In this document: piece by piece, positions 23,508 to 34,658 of the stretch
Layout of the letters: each line of letters starts with the position of its first letter
Numbering within the stretch: the stretch's first letter is position 1
Notes under the pieces: generated by a model
Databases searched by the model: none
Seen by the model: the letters and a program-made list of their open reading frames with translations, nothing else
Told to the model about the DNA's origin: nothing
Assembly: GCA_020809705.1 (NCBI GenBank)
Contig: CP085831.1
Location: 186,001 to 250,000, forward strand
Source: Calonectria ilicicola
Taxonomy: Eukaryota > Ascomycota > Sordariomycetes > Hypocreales > Nectriaceae
Direction of reading: 5' to 3'
DNA length: 64,000 nucleotides
Program-made: the position numbers and the translations under genes

Positions 23508-24397
23508 ACCGACATTTCAAAAACTTCACACAAACATCATCAAAAATTTTTAAAAGTCACACACACAAGGCCACCAACACACCAGCTAGAAGCTGCAAAT
23601 AGCTCCGAGAGGTAAGAAATACCTCCCTCAGCATCCCCCTTCCCTCTAGGAGTTATTTGCAGCCAAAGCCGGGCCCGCCACGAAAAACCACAGTACGAGC
23701 AAGCCACGCACAAACACAGTCTTCAACAATGTCAATAGGAAACCCTCTTGCAAGGGGCAGCCAATTAAGGAGCCCGGGAGTCTTTAAAGTAATAAAGCCC
23801 CGGATACTCAATATACAGCTTCAGAAGCTTAGCTTCAACTCCGCCCTAATATATAGTTTACAGACAGGACTGGTCACCTTACCGCCTCTTCCTCCAACGT
23901 CAAGGTCCGCGAGACAGAAATTTAGGGCCTAGGCTTTAAGGAACAGCTGCGGATTGTAAGAGCTACTACCTATTACACATACACACAGCCACATTAATCC
24001 TAGTATTAGGCCAAGAATACACCCTAGAGGGGTCCAAAAGGGTAGGAAAAACCAAAAGCTAGGGTTACTTTAGTAAGGATGGATAGCAGCTATTGGAGCC
24101 ATATATAACAGAACACACACACACGCAGAGCAGAGGTCAGGTTATTAGGGAGGCAGAAGAAGGGTAGGAGACAAGATCAATGATCGAGGTATTCATTGGA
24201 GGAGCTATTATTCTAGCCTTCTGAGCATCTTAGAGAGAGGTAGACGGCCCAGGTCAACTGGGTGAAGTGGGGGGACTGTTTAGGGCTCGTCGGCTACCGG
24301 CTCCGCCTGGCCTATCCGGGCATAGCCGCGATGATTACGTGGCCACAACCGTGTAGGAAACCAATCAATCAATCAATCAATCAACCACCGACATTTC
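23508..24397 (+). mobile_element. Short LINE-like (non-autonomous) insertion with 11-bp target duplication
   Basis: The 11-bp sequence ACCGACATTTC occurs at 23508-23518 and again at 24387-24397. Between them lie 868 bp ending in an (AATC)n tail (24362-24383), the kind of simple tail that fungal Tad-like LINEs and their derivatives carry. The body has CACACA-rich stretches and a 91-codon frame (23657-23932) but no reverse transcriptase, so it is a truncated or internally deleted copy that must have been mobilised in trans. GC is normal and there is no RIP signature, so it either arrived after, or escaped, the mutation that affected the block 86 bp away. Confidence 0.7.
24362..24383 (+). repeat. 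(AATC)n 3' tail of the LINE-like insertion
   Basis: About five AATC units directly before CAACC and the second copy of the target duplication. Confidence 0.8.
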
Positions 24398-24624
24398 TAG
24401 CTTTTCAATATCGCTCACATTCATCTATGCATATCAGTCACAAGAAAAACGCTTCATATGTTTGTAATTCTCGCATATCCTGCTTCCATTTTAGTCTAGG
24501 TCCTTCTATAAATAGTCAAACTAATTATCCAAATGTTGTCACACATGTTAGCCACCTAACCAGGCCTAAGAAAAACCAATGATCTAAAATTCAACTAGGC
24601 TTAAAGTAGAATTGTTTGTTCATT

Positions 24625-25737
24625 TTACACGGAATCACCTGCTTCTCCCAAATGGCTCTCGAACAATGTAGTTGCATCAAATCCTTTGAGGGTATCCTCA
24701 CCCTCGACTTCCCAACCCTGCTCGCTCAATACTTTTAGAATATCATCCTTGACCTCCTGAGCATTCTGATATTCATACTTCCAACACTTGGTCACGACCT
24801 CACTCAGGTGTTTCCTATCCAAACAAGCCCATTCATCTTTAGGTGCAGCATCGGGTGAGCCCACTGCTATATCCGGGGTGCTGTCCTTCATAAAGAAACA
24901 AATCAAGGTCCCGAACATGAAAATATCAGTGCTAATTGTTGCAATAGGCTCACCATCTGAAAGCTCCTGAAATGGATCGGGGGATTTAGATCCCATAGCA
25001 TGACTCTCGTATTCAGTCTCGGAATGTTTATCCTTGAACGCTGCCGATATGAAGCCAATCAAGGAGATAGAAAGATCTGGTAAGCACATGGTGAAGAATT
25101 CGGTATTGAATGACCCCACAAGAACCCCATGTTTGTGAGAGAACAATATTGCTGATAGAGCTTGGAGAGTCCATTGGTAAATCAGAGGCAAGTACTTTGG
25201 AGAAGGGCGCCGAGTTGACTTGTCTTCCTCATAATTCCAGATTAGGTCATAATGCTTTTGTAGAAAATCGTCGAGTGAAGGGCCAGTGGGTTTTTCGAGT
25301 ATGGGCATATCAGTCCAAGGATCACGTCCGACGTATCTTGTTCAAGTCAGTAGCTTCGCACGTCTCGAGAAGATGGTTTAGAAGTACCGAACAATTCGAG
25401 GATGCGACTCGCCAATATGCTCGTATGCTACACAAGTCTTGACCAACCGCTCAGCGCAGCTACCAACGTGCCATTGGGTGTCGCCGTATCTGCAAAATCC
25501 GTCCTCGTAACATGTTGGCACAATAAGAGCTGCTGTTTCATCGAGGTTGTTGGTAATCAAAAGAAAATGATTCTCAAACAGTGCAAAGCGGCCAACATAT
25601 GGATAGCTAGCTCCGGGACCAAAGGATTGTGGGCGGGGGCCTTTTTTTTCGAGGGTTGAAAGGACACTCATCGTGACGCGATCTGGATCTTCCGCGGGTT
25701 TCCTTCTTGTATTCGTTATAAATGTCCATTCCTTCAT
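24625..25737 (-). CDS. Degenerate protein-kinase-like protein
   Basis: Two exons (25737-25388 and 25336-24625; intron GTACTT...ACAAG with CTGAC branch) encode 353 residues. The middle resembles the fungal kinase-like family: HIGESHPRIVRYVG followed by a LEKPTG hinge-like segment and an SLDDFL helix. The position of the catalytic loop reads HGVLVGS instead of HRDLKxxN, and no DFG is seen. A helix like the one after the activation segment (IFMFGTLICFFM) remains. Catalysis is therefore unlikely; it is either a pseudokinase with a scaffolding role or a decaying copy. There are no stops in the spliced frame, so it is not called a pseudogene. An alternative start is the Met at MSVLST, about 22 codons downstream. 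Confidence 0.65.
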
Positions 25738-26557
25738 TAGGAGATGACATTTTGGGCGTCTTTTGCAGAATTGGATATGGTTGACGTGTTTGTTTTTCTT
25801 AGTGTTGGTTCCAAACTGTTGAGTTAAATTAGCAAATCAGCACTGATGCCTAAAACTGGGTCTTCCGACCTCTGATTTGATTACTTAATTAGGGTGCATA
25901 ATTACAAACATTGCATGTTCATACCTGCTGCTTATTTATGATTGATAGAACAAATGTGAATGATAGTATACATGTCAATCGCACATCGTGAACGTGGCAG
26001 GAACAGATGGGACCGCAACGCCATGATCATAATCATCTTGATGTGTCTCATCGTAGAGATTAGGTGGCTACCGACTCAGGCGCGTCTGGTATCGCGCCTT
26101 CACTTCGATACATGACTGTGCAGTTTGTGCCTCCATTCATGAAAACCGAACCAACGTCATAACCAGGCTTTGCCTGTTTAGGAATTCACGTGGAAGAATG
26201 GCTGCATGTCCCCTTCATTGAACATCACAGGTCCTTGCTTTAAACTTTAAACTCGTCTCAACAATAACGTATAAGCTGTGTTTATGAACCAGATGCTAGA
26301 CATACTATCTGCGAAAGACTGCGACGAATAGAGAGCAACCCGTGTGTCATGTGCACTCCTTGTTGGCAAATGCTTCCCGCCGCATCAGGCCCAATGAAGC
26401 TGAGCAGCAGAGCGGGGTCGAGGCTTAAAGTAAGGATTTTGTATGGCTCAGTTCAAGCCATGATGTCTCACAGCAGTAGGACATGACGTCATGCGACTAC
26501 TTTGGCCATGACTCAAATTGGATCATAGAGTGTCATCAAGCAGCATCTACAGATTGG
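25738..26557. promoter_or_regulatory. Divergent promoter region between the kinase-like and esterase genes
   Basis: 820 bp of ordinary composition. No gene or specific operator was recognised. Confidence 0.4.
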
Positions 26558-26565
26558 TATATAAG
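26558..26565 (+). promoter_or_regulatory. TATA box of the tannase-family gene
   Basis: TATATAAG, 76 bp upstream of the ATG at 26641. Confidence 0.55.
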
Positions 26566-26640
26566 TGATTCGCCCACGAGCCGCTATTTCTGCCCGGAGT
26601 TCCCAAGCAGGCTTTCAATGACACAACTCAATCACACATA

Positions 26641-28260
26641 ATGAGGAGCTGGATATGGGATTCAGTGGGCTCTGCCGTGGCAGCTTTTGGGGGCCAAACT
26701 CCTCTTTCAAATACCCCCATTTGCGATCCCTCCATATTCACATTCCCACATATGGAAGGGTTGGAGATATTGTCGGTCAATGCGATCCCACGATTTAATC
26801 ACACGTTTGTTCCGGGCGCTTTGGCAGGCGCCGCTCAAATCAACCCTGTTGGAAATCTCAGCTTCTGCAACGTAACAGTCACATACACTCACACCGGCTG
26901 GGACGATACTATCAACATCATTAATTACCTACCCTCAAAGGAACACTGGAATGGGCGGTTTTTAGCCAATGGTGGCGGTGGTTACATCACAGGCGGAGAA
27001 GAAATGGTCTACTACTCTATGGTCTATGGCTTGGCCGAGGGCTTTGCTGTCTCAACCACTGATGGCGGCCATTCAGCCAATCTCGCGGAGAATTTTGGAT
27101 ATTCTAGTGACTGGGCGCTTTCCAGCCCAGGAAATGTCAATTGGCCACTTCTAATGGACTTTTCCCACGTTGCGCTTCACGACATGGCTGTCGTTGGGAA
27201 GAAGGTTGTTGAAACCTTTTACCAATCTCCCCCAAAATACTCATATTTCTATGGTGGTTCAACCGGCGGTAGGCAAGGGCATATGCTGGCTCAGCGCTAC
27301 CCAAAAGATTTTCAAGGAATCATTGCACAATTGCCTGCAATCAACTGGACCAAATTCATTTGGGCACTTCTTTACCCCATCTTTACTATGGATAAGCTCA
27401 AGGCGTATCCTCGGCCATGCGAGATCCAAGCGATGCGAGAGGCCGGTATTGAGGCCTGCGACGATTTAGATGGACTAAAGGATGGTATTATTTCGATGCC
27501 AGGACTCTGCCACTTCGACCCGCATGTGCTTGTAGGGAAGTCTTTTGAATGCGATGGGTCAGAAGCCACATTTACTTCAGCCGCCGCCAAGATTGTCTCA
27601 TCGGCCTGGAATGGGCCTCGAAGCGAGACTGGTGATTTCCAATGGTATGGCTTCGGCGTGGACGCTCAAATTTCTCGTGGGGGGTATGGTCCTGCAGCAA
27701 CGACCTGCGACTCCAAAGACGTCTGCACAACATCACCGTTTCCACTTGCTAGTGTTTGGGCTAGATATTGGGTGGCGAAGAATCCCGATTTAGACCTCAG
27801 CGCTCTGACACACGAGGAATGGGACGATCTATTTCATGCCTCCGTTAATGAGTACGAGTCTATAATTGGTACTTCAGATCCCGACCTGCGGCGTTTTAAA
27901 AAGGCTGGAGGCAAAATGCTAAACTGGCATGGAATGGCGGATCAAGTCATCCCCTTCAACGGCAGCACCGACTACTACGGCCGAGTATTGAAGATTGATT
28001 CTCAAGCAAATGAATTTTATCGCCTTTTCTTGGCCCCTAGAGTAGATCATTCAGGCTGGGGCCAAATTGCGCCAAAAGCTACTGACCTTATGCACATAAT
28101 AATGGATTGGGTCGAGAAGGGTATTGCTCCCGAGGTGTTGCCAGCTTCTGGATCAACCCCAGCTGGTGTTTTCTCTGAACGGAATCTCTGCATGTACCCT
28201 CAGGTACAGCACTATGTCAAAGGAGACGGGACAACTAGAGATTCGTTCAAGTGCGTTTAA
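26641..28260 (+). CDS. Tannase / feruloyl esterase family protein lacking the usual CS-HC cysteine pair
   Basis: A 539-residue single-exon member of the tannase/feruloyl esterase family, which hydrolyses aryl esters such as gallate or ferulate esters. The catalytic triad is visible: Ser207 in GGSTGGRQ, Asp434 in GMADQVIP and His470 in VDHSGWGQ. Members of this family normally carry Cys next to the Ser and Cys next to the His, forming a disulfide (CS-D-HC motif). Here both are replaced, by Gly206 and Ser471. Other family features (NGRFLANGGGGY, ACDDLDGLKDGII, several paired Cys) are intact. The N-terminus lacks a strong hydrophobic signal core, so secretion is uncertain. It could also be an intracellular or biosynthetic esterase. 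Confidence 0.9.
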   Translation: MRSWIWDSVGSAVAAFGGQTPLSNTPICDPSIFTFPHMEGLEILSVNAIPRFNHTFVPGALAGAAQINPVGNLSFCNVTVTYTHTGWDDTINIINYLPSKEHWNGRFLANGGGGYITGGEEMVYYSMVYGLAEGFAVSTTDGGHSANLAENFGYSSDWALSSPGNVNWPLLMDFSHVALHDMAVVGKKVVETFYQSPPKYSYFYGGSTGGRQGHMLAQRYPKDFQGIIAQLPAINWTKFIWALLYPIFTMDKLKAYPRPCEIQAMREAGIEACDDLDGLKDGIISMPGLCHFDPHVLVGKSFECDGSEATFTSAAAKIVSSAWNGPRSETGDFQWYGFGVDAQISRGGYGPAATTCDSKDVCTTSPFPLASVWARYWVAKNPDLDLSALTHEEWDDLFHASVNEYESIIGTSDPDLRRFKKAGGKMLNWHGMADQVIPFNGSTDYYGRVLKIDSQANEFYRLFLAPRVDHSGWGQIAPKATDLMHIIMDWVEKGIAPEVLPASGSTPAGVFSERNLCMYPQVQHYVKGDGTTRDSFKCV

Positions 28261-28380
28261 CGACTATTCATGCAGGGTATATCTAGTCAAGGTTGATAGA
28301 CTAGAAGGCTGAATCATTGGGTCTTAAATTATCAGATTTAAATAGGCGATGCTTCTATAGAAGGTCATTAAAGGTATTAC

Positions 28381-29661
28381 CTATTCAAAATCCTCAAGCG
28401 ATGTGTGGTGTAGCGGTCCTTTAGATACATTCCCTTCTTGTGAGTGCCATTCCGCGAGATCCGGCATGTTTATATCATCATGTTGGTTTTCTTCTGCCCC
28501 CCTACTACCACCTATTCTATATGAACTATGCAGTTCCGTTTCTTCTTCAGTTTTTGTTGTCGAGTTCGTCACGAGGCCAAAAACCTTGGAGCAAAAGCCA
28601 GATAGCAGTGGGAGCACTGGTCGGAGAGCCGGCACTGCACACACGACAATTTGACTCACGGTTTCTACCGAAGCAACAACGGCTAATTTATTGGTAAGTA
28701 CAATACCAAATAAAGAGGAATATTTCTTACTAGTAGAATAGCCAAAAATGGACTTGACCGCGAATACAAACCGGCAGACACTTGTTACAATCGATATCAT
28801 ACCAATTCCAAACAGGCAAGTCAAAGCAACCTTCTCACTTCTTGGTGTAGCTTTTAGCCGTCGCAGCATTCCAAATGGTAGAATAAAAACTATGATAGCG
28901 TCGATTAGCAACAGGTATGAAAAGTCTGGATAGCCATACCAAATATTTCGCAAATAATATTAATAGGCCAGGTTATATTATAAATGTCCCTGGTAAGGAA
29001 TGTGGAGCATTTATCTGGATTTATCCTTCAGAGTAGCGGACCAAGAATGTCAGCGGTCTAAAATAAGATACGGATTTCTAGGAGCACGATGTGAACTCAC
29101 CAATTCGTGGATACGGGCAATCCACACCAAAAAGTGTTGACACATATAGCAGTAATAAACCCACAAGCATTCAAGGCCATGACTGCGTATAAGCACTTTC
29201 TTAGACCTTCTTCCGAAATTGGGAAGAGTTCATTGTAAAATGCAAGGAGGCTGAATCTTGGAAAATAGAATTCAGTGTCAGAAATCAGAATCACAGCCCA
29301 TTGCCACTGTTGGATGTTAGTTCCTCGCTCCCTTCAGTGTGGCATCGAAGAATTATACCTTGTTGAACCCCAAATGCTGTGTTTCGCCGAAGTAGTATCC
29401 ACGGGTTACCAAGGTATACTGCATGCCGATAACGATAGTGGTAAAAGTCATGGTCCCAAGAATTAACCAGACCTCAGAGACCCAGAAGATCCACAAACGC
29501 TTCCATGTTCGTACAGCAAGCCGAGCAATGACAAAAAATATGCAGATCCCTGTGAGTATCCATTCTATGATCTGGTTGAGTGTTGGTGATGCCCCAATTC
29601 ATATCCCGGCAGAGAGTCGTTGACTCACCATAAATTGTCCAATGGTCAGATCACTCATCAT
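28381..29661 (-). CDS. Fungal rhodopsin-domain integral membrane protein
   Basis: Six exons (29661-29629, 29571-29359, 29306-29101, 29025-28940, 28889-28731 and 28682-28381) give 332 residues. All introns have GT-AG ends and keep frame. It has about seven hydrophobic segments: IEWILTGICIFFVIARL, the helix with YFPRFSLLAFY, CLYAVMALNACGFITAICV followed by FWCG, then VFILPFGMLRRL and a helix ending VVCAVPALRP. These match the fungal rhodopsin-like membrane domain found in many PTH11-like and orphan proteins. No retinal-binding lysine is claimed. The C-tail is hydrophilic and acidic. Two related genes lie at 58-59 kb and 61-63 kb with the same first-exon length. The role is unknown; members are often virulence- or secondary-metabolism-associated. 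Confidence 0.8.
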
Positions 29662-30476
29662 CGAGCAAGCCCATGCCACCAGGCGCTTGTCCGCTTGTCA
29701 ACACGGGCAAGCGCAGATGTCGCGTTGCGGAAAAGCCGTGGACCCGACAGCAGAAGCAACCAAAATAAAGCATCAAAATTGGGCATGGAAATGTTTCCAG
29801 CCAGTCGGGAGGTCGCGTTATTATTATGTATCTCGCTAGGTTCAGCTAATACCAGGCAGTGGGACATGACTTAGCACCAAAGCAGTAGGCGTCCCCCAAA
29901 GAAGAAAGATGGGGTTCTCAAGTAAAGTTCAAATTCCTCACCATCAAGCCACCAAACACCTGTAACGCGGCGCGAAAAGGGTGACATCCGGGGCGCGTCC
30001 ATTGAGGGGAATGACTCCTAGTTGTGAAATTTATGTTCTCACTCTTTCAGTAGTCTAATTTATGCTTGACACCGCCGTCAGCCCATTGGATTTGAGGGAG
30101 TGTTAGCATCTTCAGTTCACAGAGGTCGCGACGCGCCACAAAGCCACAGTAATCTCGGCTGCAATGGAGACTGCATGGAAAGTTACTGATGAAATTAATG
30201 CGCATTGGGTAATCCATGGCCATTTTTGTCTAGAGGATCTACTAGCCTCAATTGCTGCTCGGACTTTGCTCTGACCTGGACATTGCCCTGGCCCGGTAGA
30301 TCTCGGGGGAGGTGCCGACAGACTTGCCCCTAATCCACGCATGACATGGCGCACTGACAAGCCAACAAGGCTCGTCGCATCAACGTCTGGCCATGATTCA
30401 ACACACAAAAACGGGAATCTTGATCCCATCCGAACATTCTTGAACTTGTCTTTCAGCACTTCCCACCAATCAACAA
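29662..30476. other. Intergenic region upstream of tRNA-Gly
   Basis: Upstream region of the rhodopsin-domain gene. Long antisense frames at 29620-29874 and 30112-30615 have no family resemblance and no splice partners. Confidence 0.4.
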
Positions 30477-30557
30477 GCGTGATTGGTTTAGTGGTAAAAT
30501 TCTCCGTTGCCATCCGAGCAACGTCGGGGAGCCCTGGGTTCGATTCCCAGATCACGC
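30477..30557 (+). tRNA. tRNA-Gly(GCC) with an 11-nt intron, copy 1
   Basis: Acceptor stem GCGTGAT / ATCACGC, D-arm GGTTTAGTGGTAAAA, anticodon stem CTCCG / CGGGG with loop TTGCCAT, and T-arm CTGGG-TTCGATT-CCCAG. An 11-nt insertion (TCCGAGCAACG) sits after the base following the GCC anticodon, the canonical tRNA intron position. CCA is not encoded. Confidence 0.93.
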
Positions 30558-31826
30558 AATGCAATGTTTCTTTTTGTACCTTCGTCGAATACCTTCTATC
30601 ACTAAAATGAAGCATGTTAATAATGCACGTGTCGGCTGAGCCGGGTGTATTGATTTTTTTTTTTTTTTTTCTTTCAACCTAGGCTTCTATTTCCGCGCTA
30701 ACAATCTCCTACCCATCTAGTGATACAGGGTGAGTTTTTTTCGGCTGAAATTGGAAAGCATGGTGGAGTGAAGAGATAAGGATCTCGGAGGCAAAAAAAA
30801 GAAGAAACTCCCCATCGCTGGAGCATCAAGAGACTGAACCCAATCTACTAAAGATTTCAGAGGAGAGGGAAATACTTAATCGCATTGCTCGACTAAGCCT
30901 GAACACTGAAAGTTGCTAGCTGATAAAGTTGACGGCTGCGAGACACGTGCCGTAACTACAATAGGGTAGCCAAGCTAGTCGCAGAACCAACTCCAAGACG
31001 AAACAAATTGACAAAGTTGACATTTCGGACTTAAAATTTAAACTAAATTTCTACGCCTAGGCTCATCGTTCGTGGCAGTGGACGAAAACTGACAAGTAGC
31101 AAGCCCTATTCTCTCCCAAGCCATTTTTCCTGGATAATCCCAACGAAAAGGTCGCTCTGCAGGCCCCTGCATGAACCCCACTCCCTGGCCCATGCTACTA
31201 GCTCCTAGCAGCAGTGAAGATCTGTACAGGGTTGACAGTTTCATCAACCCGCGAGTTTGGCCGACTTGCTTGCTTCCTTCGTCACGGGAACTCGCATCTA
31301 GATTGCCTCGAGACGAAGCTTATCGCAAGGCGTCTATAGCCGTCAACGATGTAACTAGAGCCATCTGATAATTGTATTCTAGACTAGTCAAAAATAGATA
31401 AATCGGGTTAGAGAAAAGAGGGGAAGAAGCCTCGGTCCTCGGAACTTCCTGCCCAGCTGGATCACACTTGTTCAAGTTGAGCATACAATGCGGGGAAGGT
31501 TGCAGATTAACGACAACTGCTGATGTGAATGGTGTGGTTCGTCTTGCAGTCGAGATCTCCACCCCCGCATTCTGTGGCCATCTATGAGCGGACGCGTCAC
31601 GATACCCCTGCCAAGGTTGATACCAATCCGATGTTAGTCTGCAGGCGGGTGCCGACAGCCGGAATCCCTGTCAACCGAGCATGGCTGTAATGATAAACGG
31701 GCCGGTTCTATTGTCTTTCTCTTTTTGGTGTCTTGTCTTGGGGTTGTATATTTAATCCATCTTGACAACCCATCTCAATCCCACAATTCCAAGATCGGAA
31801 ACAGCACACAAATATTAATCACAAAA
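30558..31826. promoter_or_regulatory. Intergenic region and promoter of the TRI12-like transporter
   Basis: Begins downstream of the tRNA with a T-run at about 30652-30671, a likely Pol III terminator context although the first T-rich stretch is nearer. The rest is ordinary sequence with an AT-rich leader before the ATG at 31827. Confidence 0.4.
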
Positions 31827-33949
31827 ATGGGCGTTGTAGACCATTCATCACCGTCTCAGAAAGAGGTCGATATTGCTCTAGAAGCGCAAGTTGAACATGC
31901 CGATCATCCAGGATCCAATGACAGCCTTGGGAGTGAAACACCCCAGCCGCCGGCCAAAGTAAGAAATTTCTTTTCCTTTCCGACCCAGCTTCAATTTTTC
32001 ACTTTACGTGTCCACATAAACCAGGTTGTCGCATTTTTCCAAGTGGTTTTCAAAATAGTCATCTTGGAAAAAGATTGACATTCAACTCTGGAATTGCATT
32101 GAACCTCACCAGCCAATAACTGAGAGTACCTGAGCCATGTTGCCACCTCAAACAAAAAACACTATGGAAGTTACTACAAACTTGTATGATACTAACGTGT
32201 CGAAGTTGACAGCCCGCCGCTTCATGGCTTGTGTCGCGATGGCATTTTGTTGGACAAGTGGCCAGATACCTCCATATCTTTGGGGTTTGTACCCATCGAA
32301 TTGATACCAAGACCTTCCGATCGACTGACTATGCAAACAGGTGGAATACCCCCAATCATCTATGGAAACATCGGAGGAGTCGATCACTGGGTGTGGTTCA
32401 TTACGGCCAACCTCATCGGCTTAGCAGCAATCTGTCCCTTCGTTGGCGCTCTGTCTGATCTCTTTGGTCGTCGATATGTAGCTATTCTAGGCAGTGTCTT
32501 GATCATCATTGGACAGATTATTTGCACACCTGCCAAAGGGATGAACCAGTTTATAGGTCCGTCCTCAAATGATGCTTATATCAATATGCTAACGATTTTT
32601 TTCAGGGGGCATGGCCATTTCTGGAGTTGGTGCTGGCATCAACGAATTAACGGCCATCGCGGGGACAGCTGAGCTAGCGCCAACATCACAGCGAGGTATA
32701 TACATTGCCGCCCTAATCATGTCCATTCTGCCATGGTGTCCCTCGGTTATGTGGGGTCAGCTCATTGCTGCACACACAAACTGGAGACATGTTGGCACCG
32801 TCATCATCGTCTACACCACCGTTGGACTCCTCATCACTGTCTTCTTCTATTTTCCCCCTTCTCGACTCGCTTCGAACTCGCTTTCGAAAAGAGAAATCTT
32901 GCAGAAAATCGACTTTTTTGGCGGCTTTTCTTCCATCGCAGCTATTACACTGGTCATTGCGGCCATCTTGTGGGGCGGATATATGGTGAGAGAGACGGAG
33001 CACGCCATTGCATTTCGCGACTGACTTTTTATAGTACCCGTGGAGCAGTGCGCATGTCATCGCACCCTTGATTGTTGGATTAGCCTCGCTCGCCGCGTTT
33101 GTTTACTGGGAGGGATGGGGAGCCAAGTACCCAATGATCCCCAGGAACCTTGGTCGGGCTCCTCGTACGCTGGTATTGATCTTGGTGATCAGTTTCATTT
33201 CTGGAGCAAACTTCTTCTCGGTACTAATGCTCTGGCCCACACAAGCCTTTAACGTGTACGGGCACGATCCCGTCGCTGTTGGACTGCGAGGCTTGCCATT
33301 TGGCCTGGGCGTCATGGTCGGCTGCATCATCATCTTGTGGCTTATGAGCAGAAGCAAGGGACGCGGAATTCGCTGGCTTTTGACTGGAGCATGCTGTGTC
33401 ATGACGGCTGGATGTGGGGCTTTGGCCGCGGCTGACTTGGACAACGAGGGCATCGTATATCCGATTCTCCTCATTTCAGGTCTTGGCGTGGGTGGAATCG
33501 TTGTCCCAACCAGCGTCATCACGACAATTATCTCACCCGACGAGATTATCGCAACTATTACTTCCTTGACTGTGTCTATCCGCGTCATCGGCGGCGCCAT
33601 TGGCTATGCCATCTATTATAACGTGCTCGTTCAAAAACTCCAGCCAGATTTGATAAAGCGTGTGGGAACGGCAATGGTTTTGAACGGCGTACAGAATGAA
33701 ACAATAATTGAAGCTGCCATTGAGTTGACGGGGGCATCTCTGATTGACCAAATATTATACCTACCAGGAATAGATGGGAACGTCACAAAGTGGGATAGTG
33801 TAGTTGTGGCAGGTCAGATGGCATATGCTGACGCATATAAGTGGGTGTACTACTGCAGTATCGCTTTTGGTGGCGTTTCGGTTTTGGCAAGTTTATTTGT
33901 CGAGGATATCACGCAGTTCATGGATGATCACATTGCAGTGGTTATTTAA
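31827..33949 (+). CDS. TRI12-like MFS efflux transporter
   Basis: Exons 31827-31958, 32206-32284, 32341-32556, 32606-32985 and 33035-33949 give 573 residues, about the usual size of the fungal trichothecene/siderophore efflux (TRI12) MFS family with 14 helices. Visible family features are the ALSDLFGRR loop, ISGVGAGINELTAIAGTAEL, WGQLIAAHTNWRH and a GVGGIVVPTSVITTIISPDEIIAT helix pair. It probably exports toxic metabolites or siderophores at the plasma membrane. Intron 1 is 247 nt, several times longer than the others; its acceptor (GTGTCGAAG) was chosen because it restores frame and has an ACTAAC branch point. tRNA-Gly genes flank the gene on both sides in opposite orientation. Confidence 0.82.
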
Positions 33950-34176
33950 TCAATATCAATCGTTGGCCATCACTATCTGATGGGAATGGTTCCTCGACTT
34001 ATCCTTGTGGAAGATACATATGATAGCTTCTTGAATTCTTCTCCTCGCTTAATCTGGCGCTAATATGCCATCCGTCAACAACTCATCCGCACTTTTGATG
34101 TCCTTTGATGTATGAAGATCAGCAAATCCGAAAGCTACAACAAAAATGAATCAGAGTCCAAAAAGACAGGTTCAGT

Positions 34177-34257
34177 GCGTGATCTGGGAATCGAACCCAG
34201 GGCTCCCCGACGCTGCACGAATGGCAACGGAGAATTTTACCACTAAACCAATCACGC
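34177..34257 (-). tRNA. tRNA-Gly(GCC) with an 11-nt intron, copy 2
   Basis: Same mature sequence as copy 1; the intron on the minus strand is TTCGTGCAGCG, differing at three positions. Acceptor stem and T-arm are intact. Confidence 0.93.
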
Positions 34258-34348
34258 CTTGATGAGTATGCTGAGGACATCTGAGCATCCAAGGGCGCTC
34301 CCAGTGGAAGGACAGGAAATGAAATCAGAAACAAAAAGAGAATCCTCT

Positions 34349-34429
34349 GCGTGATCTGGGAATCGAACCCAGGGCTCCCCGACGTTGCTCGGATGGCAAC
34401 GGAGAATTTTACCACTAAACCAATCACGC
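34349..34429 (-). tRNA. tRNA-Gly(GCC) with an 11-nt intron, copy 3
   Basis: Same mature sequence as copy 1, including the copy-1 type intron TCCGAGCAACG. It lies 91 bp from copy 2 in the same orientation. Confidence 0.93.
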
Positions 34430-34658
34430 TGATTGATTGGTGGAATTATCTGGAAGAGTTTGCTAAGAGCCTCGTGTGCAGTAGGAAGGCAACTTGAAGA
34501 GCATTCCAAGGCCAGGTGTACTACTATATGGTATTGAATAAATCCTGAGGTTTTTGAATAGGCGAGGTAATTATGTTATGATTATTTTCCTACAGCTATG
34601 TCTTTTTAACAAAGATCCATTGAAGTGACCCACGTTCACAGCTTGGCCAACAGTATAG

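Noticed and set aside
30112..30615. 167-codon minus-strand frame over tRNA copy 1
   Set aside because: It runs through the antisense of a tRNA gene and has no domain or splice support.
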